A DNA stretch of 64,000 bases from Phytophthora hibernalis (lineage: Eukaryota; Oomycota; Peronosporomycetes; Peronosporales; Peronosporaceae): NCBI GenBank assembly GCA_012656075.1, contig JAAKBF010000151.1, forward strand, positions 372,001 through 436,000. Direction: 5' to 3'. The position numbers were made by a program, and so were the translations under genes. Below, one piece after another: positions 1 through 10,941 of the stretch (positions within the stretch are counted from its first letter, which is position 1; every line of letters starts with the position of its first letter). The notes beneath the pieces were generated by a model, which saw only the letters and a program-made list of their open reading frames with translations, was not told the DNA's origin and ran no database searches.

Positions 1-1015
1 GCCAGTGGCCGTTCGGCCCCCTTCAGTTCTGTCTCCAGCGCATCAAGCGCCGAAATTTCGGCCCCCAACGCCGTCTCCGAGGCTCCCAGTGACTCTCGCA
101 ACGAAGGCCACGAATTCCTGTGCGCGCAGCAGAATGCGCACGCCCAGACAGTCTACAACCACCAGAAACTAATGTTCAGGTGACAGACGCATCCACTCGC
201 CCAAGTTGCAGGGAAAACCCTCTAGTAGTTAACGAGATATTGATTTTTCCTTTTGTGTGCTTTTTCACTCCAGTGGAAAGGACCTGGACGCTGCTTTGGC
301 CCGGGCTCGAGCCACACTGCAGGCCCAAGCGGCCAGCGAGCAGTTTCTAGCGCAGAACTTCCATTTGGTGTCCAGGGTGCGTCAACAGCTCGCGGGAGTT
401 CGGAATTTGGTGCTCAAGTTGGCCGACGAAGCCGATGAAGTGGAGAATTTGCTGGTTCAACGCTGCGAGGAGAACGCGGCCCGACAGAACGCCGAGTTCG
501 CGGCCCAGCAGCAGCAGGAGCTCGAGAGGTTCGAGGCCAGCATCGCACAGGAGTCGGCAGGACGCAAGCGCGAGCTGCTGGAGATGAGGAGGAAGAAGTT
601 GGCCAGCGCCTTCCGGAACGACTTGAGGACGTACCAGACGCTGGTGGCCCACCACGGAGATGCGGCGGCGGCCGAGGCCAGCAGTGTGGAAGGTGAAAAG
701 GGCGTGACGCTGGACGAGGTGGACCTGGTCGTGACGGCCGACCCCGATCAACTGGACGCGTTCTATGACTCGAGTTCGGACCAGGAAGAGGAGTCGCAGA
801 GTCCTAGATTCTCGGTCCCGAAGGAGTTGGTGGAGGTGGAGGAAGAGAAGAGTGAGGAAAAGGAGGACGTTACTGAGGCAGAGATAGACCAAGAGAGTGA
901 TGTCAAAGTTGAAGCTGAAGAAGAAGAGGTGGCTGTGGAGACGACGGAAAAAGAGGAAGATACCAATGCGCAGGTTGACAAAGAGGCACGTGAAGAGAGG
1001 AAGCAGACTCCGTGA
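1..1015 (+). CDS. Dysbindin-like protein (BLOC-1 subunit), 5' end outside window
   Basis: Two exons are visible, 1..179 (open at the window edge) and 274..1015, joined by a 94-nt GT-AG intron (180..273) that keeps the frame. The second exon encodes a long helical coiled coil with an ENLL-type segment, then an RKRELLEMRRKKLASAFRND stretch. This is followed by a short DEVDL...DQLDAFYDS element and a very acidic Glu/Asp tail. The order of coiled coil, basic helix and D-x-LDxF-like element matches the dysbindin domain of DTNBP1. In animals that protein is a subunit of BLOC-1, which acts in biogenesis of lysosome-related organelles. The role in this organism is inferred from the family. The N-terminus is missing. 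A generic coiled-coil protein is the alternative. Confidence 0.65.
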
Positions 1016-1273
1016 ATGCGTTAGATCGACGTGAACAAGTACTTCAAGTACGAGGTATCAGCATGCAGCAGCAAGGCGATATTTATGAGCGATCGATTGA
1101 ACCAGGATGACAAGTGCCCAAGTCTGACAACTAATCAAACCCAACAATTTGCAGCAGAAGCTTGTATTTCAGCTTATTCTAGGAATTCCGACGCCACGCT
1201 GGACGCGTCTGTTCAAGAAGGGTCATACATGTATCCAAGCGGGCCAAGAAAGAAACAAATCGTTTGATAAACC

Positions 1274-1632
1274 ATGGAGGCTAAGAGAAGCGCTGCGGTG
1301 TCGGAATCGGAGCTGAACAAGGCGAGCAAGGGGCTGCACGTCACGAAGGGCACGCGAGAGCACTCGGATTCTCTCGAATTTGACCCTAGCGTGGCGGAGA
1401 AGCTCCAGGCGCTCTACGAAAAGTTTGACGGTGATGTCAAGGCCATCTTCGAGGTGAGACTGTTGGTAGGGTCTGTGTTGGTGACGAGCTAAACTGATAG
1501 TTTTCCAAATGTTTCGTATCTTAGGAACTGGACGAGAATCCACGCAAGGCGTTGAAGTATCCGCCGACATCGGCCGCTGAGTTTGGGAAAAAGTACGCGC
1601 AGGGCTTCTACACCATGGCGGAGGCCAAGTAA
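1274..1632 (+). CDS. Small conserved-looking protein of unknown function (95 aa, one intron)
   Basis: Exon 1 is 1274..1453 and exon 2 is 1525..1632, separated by a 71-nt intron with GTGAG donor and TTAG acceptor. The splice keeps phase 0 and ends at TAA 1630..1632. The start ATG lies in an AACC-ATGG context. The protein is soluble and charged, with no signal peptide or membrane segment. A helical middle (VAEKLQALYEKFDGDVKAIF) leads into a short tail rich in Lys and Tyr. I do not recognise the family. A TACATGTA palindrome lies 41 bp upstream of the ATG. Coding status rests on the clean splice and start context. Confidence 0.55.
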
Positions 1633-1774
1633 CTTGACCTATGATGGGGCAAACCCTCGAGGCAACAGAATGATCGAGGTGCAGAGTAAGCATTTCAATT
1701 GTGGGGCTCCTAATAAACATTGCATGCATCCACAGGTAGCGTTCTGGTCTCTTGCATGGCTGCTGTGTGCCTGC

Positions 1775-4700
1775 CTACCCCACAGTCACTGGTGCTTCAG
1801 CAGTCTGGGCTACCACTGCTGTAGCCTCCTTTGCTGGTTCATCTTTCTTGATTGCGTCTTCAGGTATAGGCATAACGGCTACGACAGGCACTGATGGCTC
1901 AATGGGAGGGGCTGCAACAGGAGTTACTACGCTGTCGGGTTTGGAAGGGGACTGTGGAGTCTCGACAATCGTGAGGGCACGCTTCGACGCTGCCACAAGC
2001 TCAGCGACGGCAAGTCTGTACTTGGCGTTCGCTTCAATAGCGTACGTCTTTACTGGGGCCTGTATTGCTTCCCAGGTGAGCATGGAATCGCCCGGCATTC
2101 GCCTGAAACCATTGCTCACTGTCTCTTCTTGCCACAGACGCACCAGCTCTGAACGACGACTCGAGTCGCGCTTGAAGCCCAGCTTCGCATCAGCTCGGTG
2201 TTTGGGACCCACAGACTTGCGGAAGGAATCGGTGAATTCGGGCAAAACGACGTCAATCGGAACTGGTCTGGCTGACACGGGAGGTTTATGCTGTAAGGTC
2301 TCCGTTGGTACAGATGTTGGTGCTGCTTGCTCGGCGGTCCACGCTGTTGCAACTGGTGGAAGAGATACTACCGAGGACTTTTGCACTAAAGGCTGGGCTA
2401 CTGGTGCCCCGTTAACATCTCCATCCTCTTTTCCATTGCCAACGGCAAGTGGCACTGATGCGGGTTCAGGGATGACATCGCTCGTTGGAGTATCCGTCAG
2501 AACAATATCTGCCGCCACTTTGGCACTGCGTCCTCCACTATGAGGTTTCGCTGGGCCCGCTGCAGTTGAAGGAACCCCAGGTGAAGGCAGGGGTTTGACC
2601 GCATTTTCCGTCGTCTGAAGCACGAGCAGCAGCAACAACAGAAGCGGAAAAGTGGACGCACTCGACGCCAAATGATGAGAACAATACGTCCAAGAGTGTG
2701 GCGCAAGAGGGGAAGCAGTACTCGCGCAGACTGCGGACAACAGAATCCCGACCAGTACCAGTACAAACATGATGAACATCAGCATCACGTTTACGTGCAG
2801 AACTTTCACGATGAAGCCATGATTTCCCAGCGGATCGAATGAAGCGGCCTGCGCAACCAGTTTGCTGTACATATCTTCTGTGTTTGTTGCGCCTTCGGTG
2901 CTGAGGCCAAACAATTGAAACACCCAACCGAGTTTCATTGTCGGCGCTGTGAGTAAATCCGTGTTGCCATACATCCAAGAAGAAAATCCCAAGTGAGCCA
3001 CCAGTGCCCACGGCAGCAGGCTCAGCACAGTTTCGCCCAGGTCTTCGTCGTATGCGGTCTTGACGCTGTAGAGCCACAGCAAAGCTAGTTTATCCAGCCA
3101 AAATGTGGCTGTGCATGCTAACGCTGCAATGAACAGCAACACGGGCGAGCCTCCACAGAAGACGAGCGTGACGAAGACTGAGTTGAGTACCATCGGATAC
3201 CTCACAGCCAAATCAAAAGTTGGGCCAGCGTACAGTTGGTCCATCTTTTCTTGTGTTCGTACGCTTCGGCGTGCTATACAGCGCTTAAGCGGGCTGATCA
3301 AGCACAGATTCAACAAGAGTATGGCTTGTGGCACGATTGCGTTGATCAGCATGGTCATGGTGACGCCCATGCCCACCGTGGGGTACCAATCTCGCTGGAA
3401 GTCACTAAACTTTCCCCGGAAGAGCTCACCGATTACTGGAACTGCACTCAACGAGAGCGCGGCGTTCACGACGAGTACGACGATGGCCGTGTTGAGGAAC
3501 TGGGCAGCAAACATTTTGAGAGCCACGGCCGAAGCTTTGGCAGACTCACTGGCGTGCCGCTCGAAAGACGCGAAACCACGTAGTGTCGTCTTCAGTACGA
3601 TGTTCACGACCACGACCACAGCCGAAGCAACCACAATGAAAGCGTTCTTGGCAAGAAAATCAGTGAGGAAGCCACGGCATGGGAGATACGTCTTCCAAAG
3701 CTGTTGAGGCCCACTGATCATTCCGAGTTCTGCAATACTGGTCTGGAGTTGAGCGGTGCAAAGGCAATAGAGTACGTGACTGGCCAGGTATGTCTGACAA
3801 TCTTCTCCAGTCTCTTCACGTGCCACACCGTCAAAACATTCGAGCGTATTGCACGTTGTACTCGATTTCTCGGATACACACGGTTCAATACACCGATTCA
3901 GCTGATCAACCGATGATGTTGGATTTCGCACGGTGATGTTGTTGCGTATACCATTGGAATACGCTACGTTGAAGCGGTCTTCGCCACTCGCTCCAACACT
4001 ACAAGTCGCGTTGGGGTTCCACTCGAGGTCCCAAGTAACTTTTGATTTTGTGAAGTCCGGGCTCGCGTAGAAAATTTCCGGTAGCGTTGTTTCGCAGAGT
4101 CCTGCCGGAGGTGCCTTATCCTTGAAGGTCTGTTGAGCTGACTGCGCTGCTGAAATAATGGCGCCCGAGACAAGTAGCAGAAAAACGTCACGGAGTACGT
4201 AAAACTACGACGAAGGCGTCGAGATCGAGCTGTTACCTCGAGGTTTTCCCACAGGATGTTGGACGGCTCGGGTGCAGGAAGCACCGTAAGCGGAATTTTC
4301 CATCACGGAAGCGCAAGGCTTTTGGTTGAAACTTGAGCGGCAACCACTGGTTTGAGCGCCGGTAATCTTGCAGACAACGACGACGTGACTCGAGATTGTT
4401 GAACACTACAAAAGCGCACTCACACGCAGCGAGGTCGAAAGGCTTGGTAGCCAATGCTTTCTTGCTCTTTGGTTTCGCCTTGTGCTTCGCGGTTGTATCA
4501 CCAGCAGCCGCAGCTGCCTCTAAGTGTTTTTGCTCTACCTGGAGTTGACGATTTGCTTGCTTGAGAGCCTTCAGTTTACTCGTTTTCTTGGTCATTGCAC
4601 CCAGCAGAAACTCCAGCTTCTTCGTCGTGGTCTGCAGCAAAAGTTCATCTGCATGCTTGAAGTTCGACTTTGGTTTCTTTGGGTTTCGTTTGCCTGGAGG

Positions 4701-6147
4701 TGGCGTCCATTTTTGCAGCGCAATCTCAGCCTGCTCCTTCTCGTGAGTGAGAATGGCAACAAGTGCTTGTGCATCGGAGATTTTCCGAGTAAGCACTTCC
4801 ATCGCCAAAAACGTTCGCAATAACCCGCCGGTCGGGTGTGCAATGCTCACTTCAGCGATCCAAGTGCCAAGGTACATCCGCTGCCGTTCTTCCCTTTCGC
4901 GAAGTTCATCGGCGAGCTTTCGCGCATCCGGTCGTGGGGTTCCAGGCACACCAGCCGTGACTGGTCTTGTTAGGGTGATATCATCCGGCCGCCAAAGGTG
5001 GTCAAGGTTCCTTACCACGTTACAATTCGTTGCACCTTTGGAGAGAATGCTTCACTTTACGAGGTCGTCGACCCCAGCAACAGCCAAGCCACAATGGGAA
5101 GTACAGTTCCTCCTGAGTGGGGTCGTAGAGCGAGTTGAAGTGGTTCAAAACTTCTCGAGATGTTGCGTCAGGTGGCAAACCACGAACAAAAATCGCGTAC
5201 TTTGCTGGCGTAAGGTGTTCGTTCTGATGAGCATCGATGGCACGTCTAGCATGGCGACGAAAGGCAAGATAAACCACCAGGAAGACAAACGAGTAGATCG
5301 CATCGCTGGACGTCACGATCCAAGCCACTTTCTCGGGGTCCGTCGTGAACGGCGTGTTGACGGTGGCTCCTGTGCAGTCAATGTAACCAAGAGGCAAACA
5401 CTCCGATGGATCGGATGCGAAATCGGGATTCACACCTTGGTTTCCTAGAGACGCATAGGCCAGCTGCAGTGGGTCAGCCATTTTGGCTGTCACCCCATTG
5501 CCGAAGTAGTTGACAATGATGGCTGGGAGCGACACGATCCCCATCGCGAAAAACGCCCAGCCCAAGTACTTGACCAGCAGGAAGTACAGCTCCAAGCCGA
5601 TGCCCAACGCTGCGATGTCGTTCATATTCGCGTCGAACACGGATTTGCTCCCGGCTGCAAGTCGATCGAGTTTGGCTGCTGCTGCTGCATGCTTGGCCAT
5701 CGCCTTGAAATCTTTGCTGTTCAATGACGCAGCTCGGGCCGATTGAGGTCTCTCAGTTGCATCAAATGGTGCGGTATCAGCGATGACAAGTGTAGGCAGA
5801 ATGGGAGGTTGCTCCTCATGAACACTTGGTTGTCTGGGTGTCGTCTTCACTGAACCTGGAGGTTGAGCATCGTTTCGAGCTGTTGGTTGGCGCGGGGTTG
5901 CTTGTTTCGAGCCTGGGTTGTCTCGAGCTGTTGGTTGGCGCGGTGTTCCCTGATTTGAATCGGGAGTAGCGACAAACGTCTCGGGTGCAATCGGAGCATT
6001 GGGCAGTGCTTGCAGCTTCACAGGCAGATGTACCGTGTTAGTCAGTAGCCGCTGCTCATCGATCTGGATCGGTGGTGGGGTATTAGGCCGCTCGATGACG
6101 CCCGTCTCGGGGTCATCCGGTACAATGAGCGTGGGTAAACCCTCCAT
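1775..6147 (-). CDS. OSCA/TMEM63 (CSC1)-like cation channel, copy 1, frame-broken
   Basis: Closely related along its length to the gene at 32637..36870. Order from the N-terminus: a Pro/Thr-rich cytosolic tail; first membrane helices (GIGLELYFLLVKYLG); a cytosolic region with an RGLPPDAT RRM-like start, a Lys-rich coiled coil and the conserved CECAFVVFNNLESRRRC and APEPSNILWENL signatures; a multi-helix membrane domain; and a cytosolic C-terminal tail. OSCA/TMEM63 proteins are mechanosensitive or osmosensitive cation channels. The annotated start is the first in-frame ATG (6147). The frame shifts near 5036, 4295 and 4203, each explained by about one nucleotide against the paralogue. The frame also appears to leave and return around 2640-2740. 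Either several sequence errors or a decaying copy. The paralogue's frame breaks favour errors, but the extra disturbance here leaves pseudogene open. Confidence 0.72.
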
Positions 6148-6874
6148 CGATTCGGAATCTGCCACGCTTGAGCGAAAAGATGCTCCCGCCGCTGGTTTCT
6201 ACGCTTGCGATTGTATTCTTGTCTGCGTGGTTTTTCATGAGCCCTGAAAATAACGGACGCCAACACCTGTCACATGCCGAGCCGCTAAAAACAATATGCC
6301 CATGCTCGAAATGAAGAGTTTCCCAGAGCAGGTCGATTCCTCGCCCGGCTCAGTGTGTTGATTCATGGATCGCAGTGCCAAAAGGTTATGTAGTTTAGAC
6401 ATCGTCCAACAAAAATGAACAAGCAATCTCGCTACTGCAAAATTCGAAAAAGCACAGAGACTGCGTCGTGGAGGCCGTTCCCAGATTTCAGTTGCTGAAT
6501 TTCTTTGCTACAGGAATCTATTCACTCATTGAGCTCGTTGCATTGGGACGAGATGGCGGCGCGTGACTAAGCTATTGGCGATTCGAGACCGGAGTCGAAA
6601 ACAGAACCACGAAGCGAAACGACCTGCCGGTGTCGGACCAAGTTAATATTTTGGCTGCTGGATCTCGTGCTGCATTTAGCCTAACGAGGTTTTCGTCGAC
6701 ATACACAACGGTGAAACCACTCCTCAATGGTGTGGACTGCTTCGAAGAAACCAGTAGAACAAGGAACAGCGGACAGGATCACGTTGAAGCTCCTCGTCCC
6801 AAGTGACGTGCATTCATCCTATTGCACGTCCAGCGTGAAATTAGATTTTGGCACAGTGTTTTTGCTTCGAGTGG
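6148..6874. other. Intergenic region between divergent genes
   Basis: About 730 bp between the divergently transcribed channel copy 1 and the nucleotide cyclase. It must hold both promoters. I see no RNA gene, long repeat or credible coding region in it. Confidence 0.5.
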
Positions 6875-8568
6875 ATGACCTGGGCACTGATTTGCGTGAC
6901 CGCCTTGACCTTGTCAACGGTGGGCACGGCACTGCTCGTGTTCAAGCTGTACCGGGATTGCGACGTTCGAGCCTCCAGTGTCCGATGGCTATTCGCTGTT
7001 TTCTTCACTTACCAGTGTGTGAGCTCAGCGTCAAGGTTGATCTACTTCTTGTGGCTCATCGTTCTCGCAGAACATTCAGAAGATAGCGACTACGACTTGA
7101 AAGGACAAACTTTAGTGGGCACCGAGCTCTATCGACTGGGCATCAGCGCTGTTTTAAAGCGAGCAGACCGACAAAGTGACTGGGTTACCGCCGCCATTAT
7201 CGTCGGCGACACCACGCTCTTTGGTCTCACTGTCTGGTTGACAGCGCTGGTGTATGAACTCTCGAAACTCGTGACGTTTGCGATGGATCGAGGCGAGCAG
7301 CATGAGCAAGCAAAAATTCGGTTTTATGCGTGGGTGGGTCACTGCGGCATCGTAGCGTTCCTGACTGTTGAGGTTTCGCTTGCTATCGCGTTTTCAGGCT
7401 ACTCCACGTGGGCATATTTGCTGCTGCTCGGTGTTTACGTTTTGCAGATTGCAGTTCTTGGTTACATGATGATCACGGTGGTGATTCTCAAAGTCAAAGG
7501 CCGCAACTACGAGAGCGTCCACGGACATTTCGTAGCTTCTCCTCTGTACCGTCGACTCAAGTGGATTATGATCGTGTACGCGCTGTTTGCTTTCAGTTTC
7601 ACTTCTCATCGCTGGTCATGTACGCAGTTCCGAGTGAGACCAAGCGACTAGGAAGTTATGCGGGAGTAAGCTTTGTACTCTATTATCTTCGAGGTTTCGT
7701 ACTCTCTGTGGTCACTGGGTGCAGCCAACCATGCGTGATCCGATGTTTGGGCTGCTGTGTACCTGAAGAGATTAAGGCACGCTACACGCAGCGTCGCGAG
7801 GGCGTAACAATTCCTGGCGGATGGGATCTACCCTACATCAATCCAGTATTTGTCTTCACCGACATCGAATCGTCCAGTGCACTGTGGGCAGTTGGAGATG
7901 GTCGCATCATGCAGCAAGCTACGCATATTCATGATGACATTTTGAGAGGTTTGCTAGCTCCCTATCGTGGGTATGAGATCACAACCGCTGGAGATTCCTT
8001 TCAACTTGCCTTTCACACGATTCAAGAAGCGGTCGAGTATTGTTTAGAAGCTCAACTTCAGCTTCTCAATGCCAAGTGGCCGAAGGATTTGCATGGGCTC
8101 GTACCGGCCACTCGCAAAGTGCGTGTTGGTACCAAAATGATTTTCCGCGGACTACGAGTACGCATGGGAATTCACGACGCAGTCGGCTCGGAAGGATCTC
8201 TCATACAAGACGTACATGCGGTGACGGGAAAACGCACATATACAGGAGCTTCGGAAGTGATCGCCAACGAGATTAGTGATTTGGGTGCAGGAGGACAGAT
8301 TTTGGTCACGACACGCATTGCGGAATGGCTTGCAGAGAACTCATCGCAGGTGGCAATCAAGTTTGTAGTTGAGCCTGTTTGCGAGTACTCGATTCCGCGA
8401 CTGCACATCATGTTGGAGGTCTTCCAGGTCGTTCCAAAGCCGCTGGCTATGAGATGTGAAAGTTTCTCCTCACCACGACATATCGTGCCGATTGAAAGGG
8501 AGGAGTCTCGACTTAAGACTGAGAGTCAAGCGTTCTACACATTCATGCAATTCTCCAGCTGTAGTTGA
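6875..8568 (+). CDS. Membrane-anchored class III nucleotide cyclase-like protein
   Basis: The N-terminal part (about residues 1-260) has several hydrophobic segments with charged loops, suggesting six or seven membrane helices. The C-terminal half carries a class III cyclase domain. FTDIESSSALW (around residue 329) and TAGDSF (around 372) supply the two metal-binding Asp residues, followed by RVRMGIHDA and LGAGGQILVT. The usual catalytic Asn and Arg of the VNxAAR motif appear replaced (VIANE in their place). The purine-selecting Lys position is Thr. The frame breaks once near 7598 within a TTT run, and reading continues with no loss of family signal. The start at 6875 is the first ATG before the first helix. 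Likely role is cAMP/cGMP synthesis or a catalytically altered sensor; activity is uncertain. Confidence 0.7.
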
Positions 8569-9391
8569 AGTGGACTACGTGACGGACAAACTATTGTTCA
8601 CGTACTCGAGATAAATTATTTGGACGGGAACGGGGTACAGTATATTACAGAGTCGTCGGAATGGAGTAAGCTTTGGTGAGGCAGGCCGTCCCCTTTCCTG
8701 ACTCTGTGGACTATCGTCGTGTAGCGTTGTTTCGGATGCAGTAATTCACGTGTCAGGAAACAGATCGGCGGCGCTTCGAAAGCTTGGCTGCGATCTTGGA
8801 CAGCTCGTACATCAAAAGGCCACAGCGAAGTGCACGGCGACGAGGCTGGTGAATTTTCCATGCGGTGAGAGGCGTCTCGATTCACGTTGTCCTGTGATAG
8901 CGTCACAACCCATGCTAGTACGCCCAATCCGCTCAGCGTGAAGAGGGACATCCAGATCATTTTACGAATAGCAGAAGCTGAAGTTTTGTCACGGTCCCCG
9001 CTTGGATAAATGAGACGAGACCACTGCACCCCAAGCAGAAAAAACTGGTTGAAGTGCGCAGTTTAGCATTCGACGTTTGTCTGCTGCAACAATCGATCTG
9101 ACCCAACGCCATTTCGCTGCATGAATGACCTGGTCTAATTCGTGCTCTGGATTGGTTTGATGCCAAAGTGCCGACCCGCATTTACACTTTTGAAAAAGTA
9201 AGCGAAAATGTAATCCCAATTAGTTGTTGTTATTGTTCGTGTTGCCACATTTTGCAATTAATTGTTTTCAAGTTTTGAAAAACAATTGTAAATAGCGAAA
9301 ATGTAAAAACTAATTGTTTTCCACTTTGAAACCAATTGCAATATGAAATGCAATCCCAATTAAATATTATGTTTTTCACACACAAAACAAC
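8569..9391. other. Intergenic region with AT-rich upstream tract
   Basis: There is no credible gene. The last 200 bp (about 9190-9370) are AT-rich and contain imperfect repeats of CGAAAATGTAA and AATCCCAATTA. They lie immediately upstream of the next start codon and may be promoter sequence. Confidence 0.4.
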
Positions 9392-10773
9392 ATGACCGCG
9401 GCCGACGAGGAAGCCTGGGACGAGTGGGAAGACGACGCCCCGCGACGTCACCACAACGATCCGCTCCTTCTAACTTACCTGACCATGAATACAAGACGCA
9501 GGCGCATCGAACGACACCAAATTCGCCTTCATCCGACGCCGGGGAGTGGGGTTTCGACCTCTCGGAGCTCGAGCACGAGCTGTCGAATCTTGCTCCGGCC
9601 GCCTGCACGACGCCTTTAGCGCCCTCGACGCCTCCAACAGCGCCGAAGAGACGCTAGTATCAGCCCTCAAGGTCTTACCCACAGCTCTGCAAGCTGGTGT
9701 CGACCGGATGCGGACGCTGGAGGCGCTAGCGCTGGTCGCACGACTGCATGTGGTGGCCGTGAGAGGCAGCTGCGCCCCGCTGCAGACAGACACGCAGACG
9801 CCTCAGAATCAGTTAAAGTCTATAGCTGAAGAGCTGAGACTATTGGCCGGAGAATGGGGAGACCGGAAGCTGCTGGAAACGACGTTGACGGCGTCGGACC
9901 GCCAGCAACTCGAGGAGATGACGCAGCTGCTGCACCACGCTCTGGACAGCGACAACGCCGACTTGACGCTGTTCCACGAGGTGCTAGAGCAGCTCTTTGA
10001 GGGTTGCCAGGGCAGAAGCTGCTGCTGTCGACGAACTGGCTGAGTGCTGAGGAGGAAGCGGAGGAAGAGGAGCAGAGCTACTTGAAGCAGGTCCTGGCGA
10101 TCTCGAGCGACGAGTCTGGCAATCAGAGCCGCATGCCGACACTATCGGAGGCGGAGATTTTCCAGGATGCCAAGGATATTGGGCGGGACGAGCTGCTGAT
10201 TAATGGGGAGCGGGTGGAAGGTACGAGAGGGTATGATGCGGTGGTGGACGCGTTGCAGAGGGAATTGGAGGACGTGTTGGCTCGCCAAGCGGGCAAGATG
10301 CCGGAACAGACGCCCATGGCAGTGAGCAATGCCCTGCAGTCTGTTGCGATGGCGGTGCTGCATGCGAGCAACAGGACGGAGTCGGGTGGCAGCTCGTACG
10401 AGCTTTTGGGAAAGTTTTTGAGCAACCACGAGATGGATCGCGTCTTGCTGCGTCCTGCGTCTGCGCGTGCTGCTCCACTGGAAGTTCACATGGATGTGGG
10501 TCCGTATTTGAGGCCGTTCCAGGCTCAAAGGAGCCTATCTGGGCCTTTGGCCTTCGCGTGAAGCTCGTGGCTGTGACTTGGTATCTGGTGTGCGAAGCGG
10601 AAGACCCGACGAACGAGCTGTACGAGGTCGAGACCTCGTTCTGTAACCGCCTTGCGTTTCCAGTGGGGCTGACACCTTTTCATCCGCTCGACAGTATGCG
10701 CAAGGACCGAGGTGACGTTGCTGTGCGTTTGGTGCTGCCTACTGCTTTGAGTCCCCATCGAGATGTAGAGTAA
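9392..10773 (+). CDS. Unknown acidic protein, frame-broken
   Basis: The protein begins with an acidic DEEAWDEWEDD element at ATG 9392. It continues with a GEWGFDLSELEHEL segment, helical Leu-rich sequence (LVSALKVLPTALQ), an acidic EEEAEEEEQ tract, and a more compact C-terminal region rich in Val and Leu that ends at TAA 10771..10773. To read it as one product the frame must change near 9480, 9600, 10000 and 10558. Each change is one nucleotide, and open sequence of the same character continues after it. No family is recognised and there is no signal peptide or membrane helix. It could be two genes, but no start or stop context between the parts supports that. Confidence 0.45.
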
Positions 10774-10941
10774 GAAGAACAAGCTAACAAAATGGTCAAG
10801 TCATTCACTTATTCACTAGGCAACACCCTCGATTACTTAGGTCAAAACTCCCGAGGGAAAGCTATCAACAATGTCGTTCAATTCACAAAGCGCCATATCT
10901 CTATGGTGCTTCTCGCCACGCTAATCACCCAATGCAGTTCT

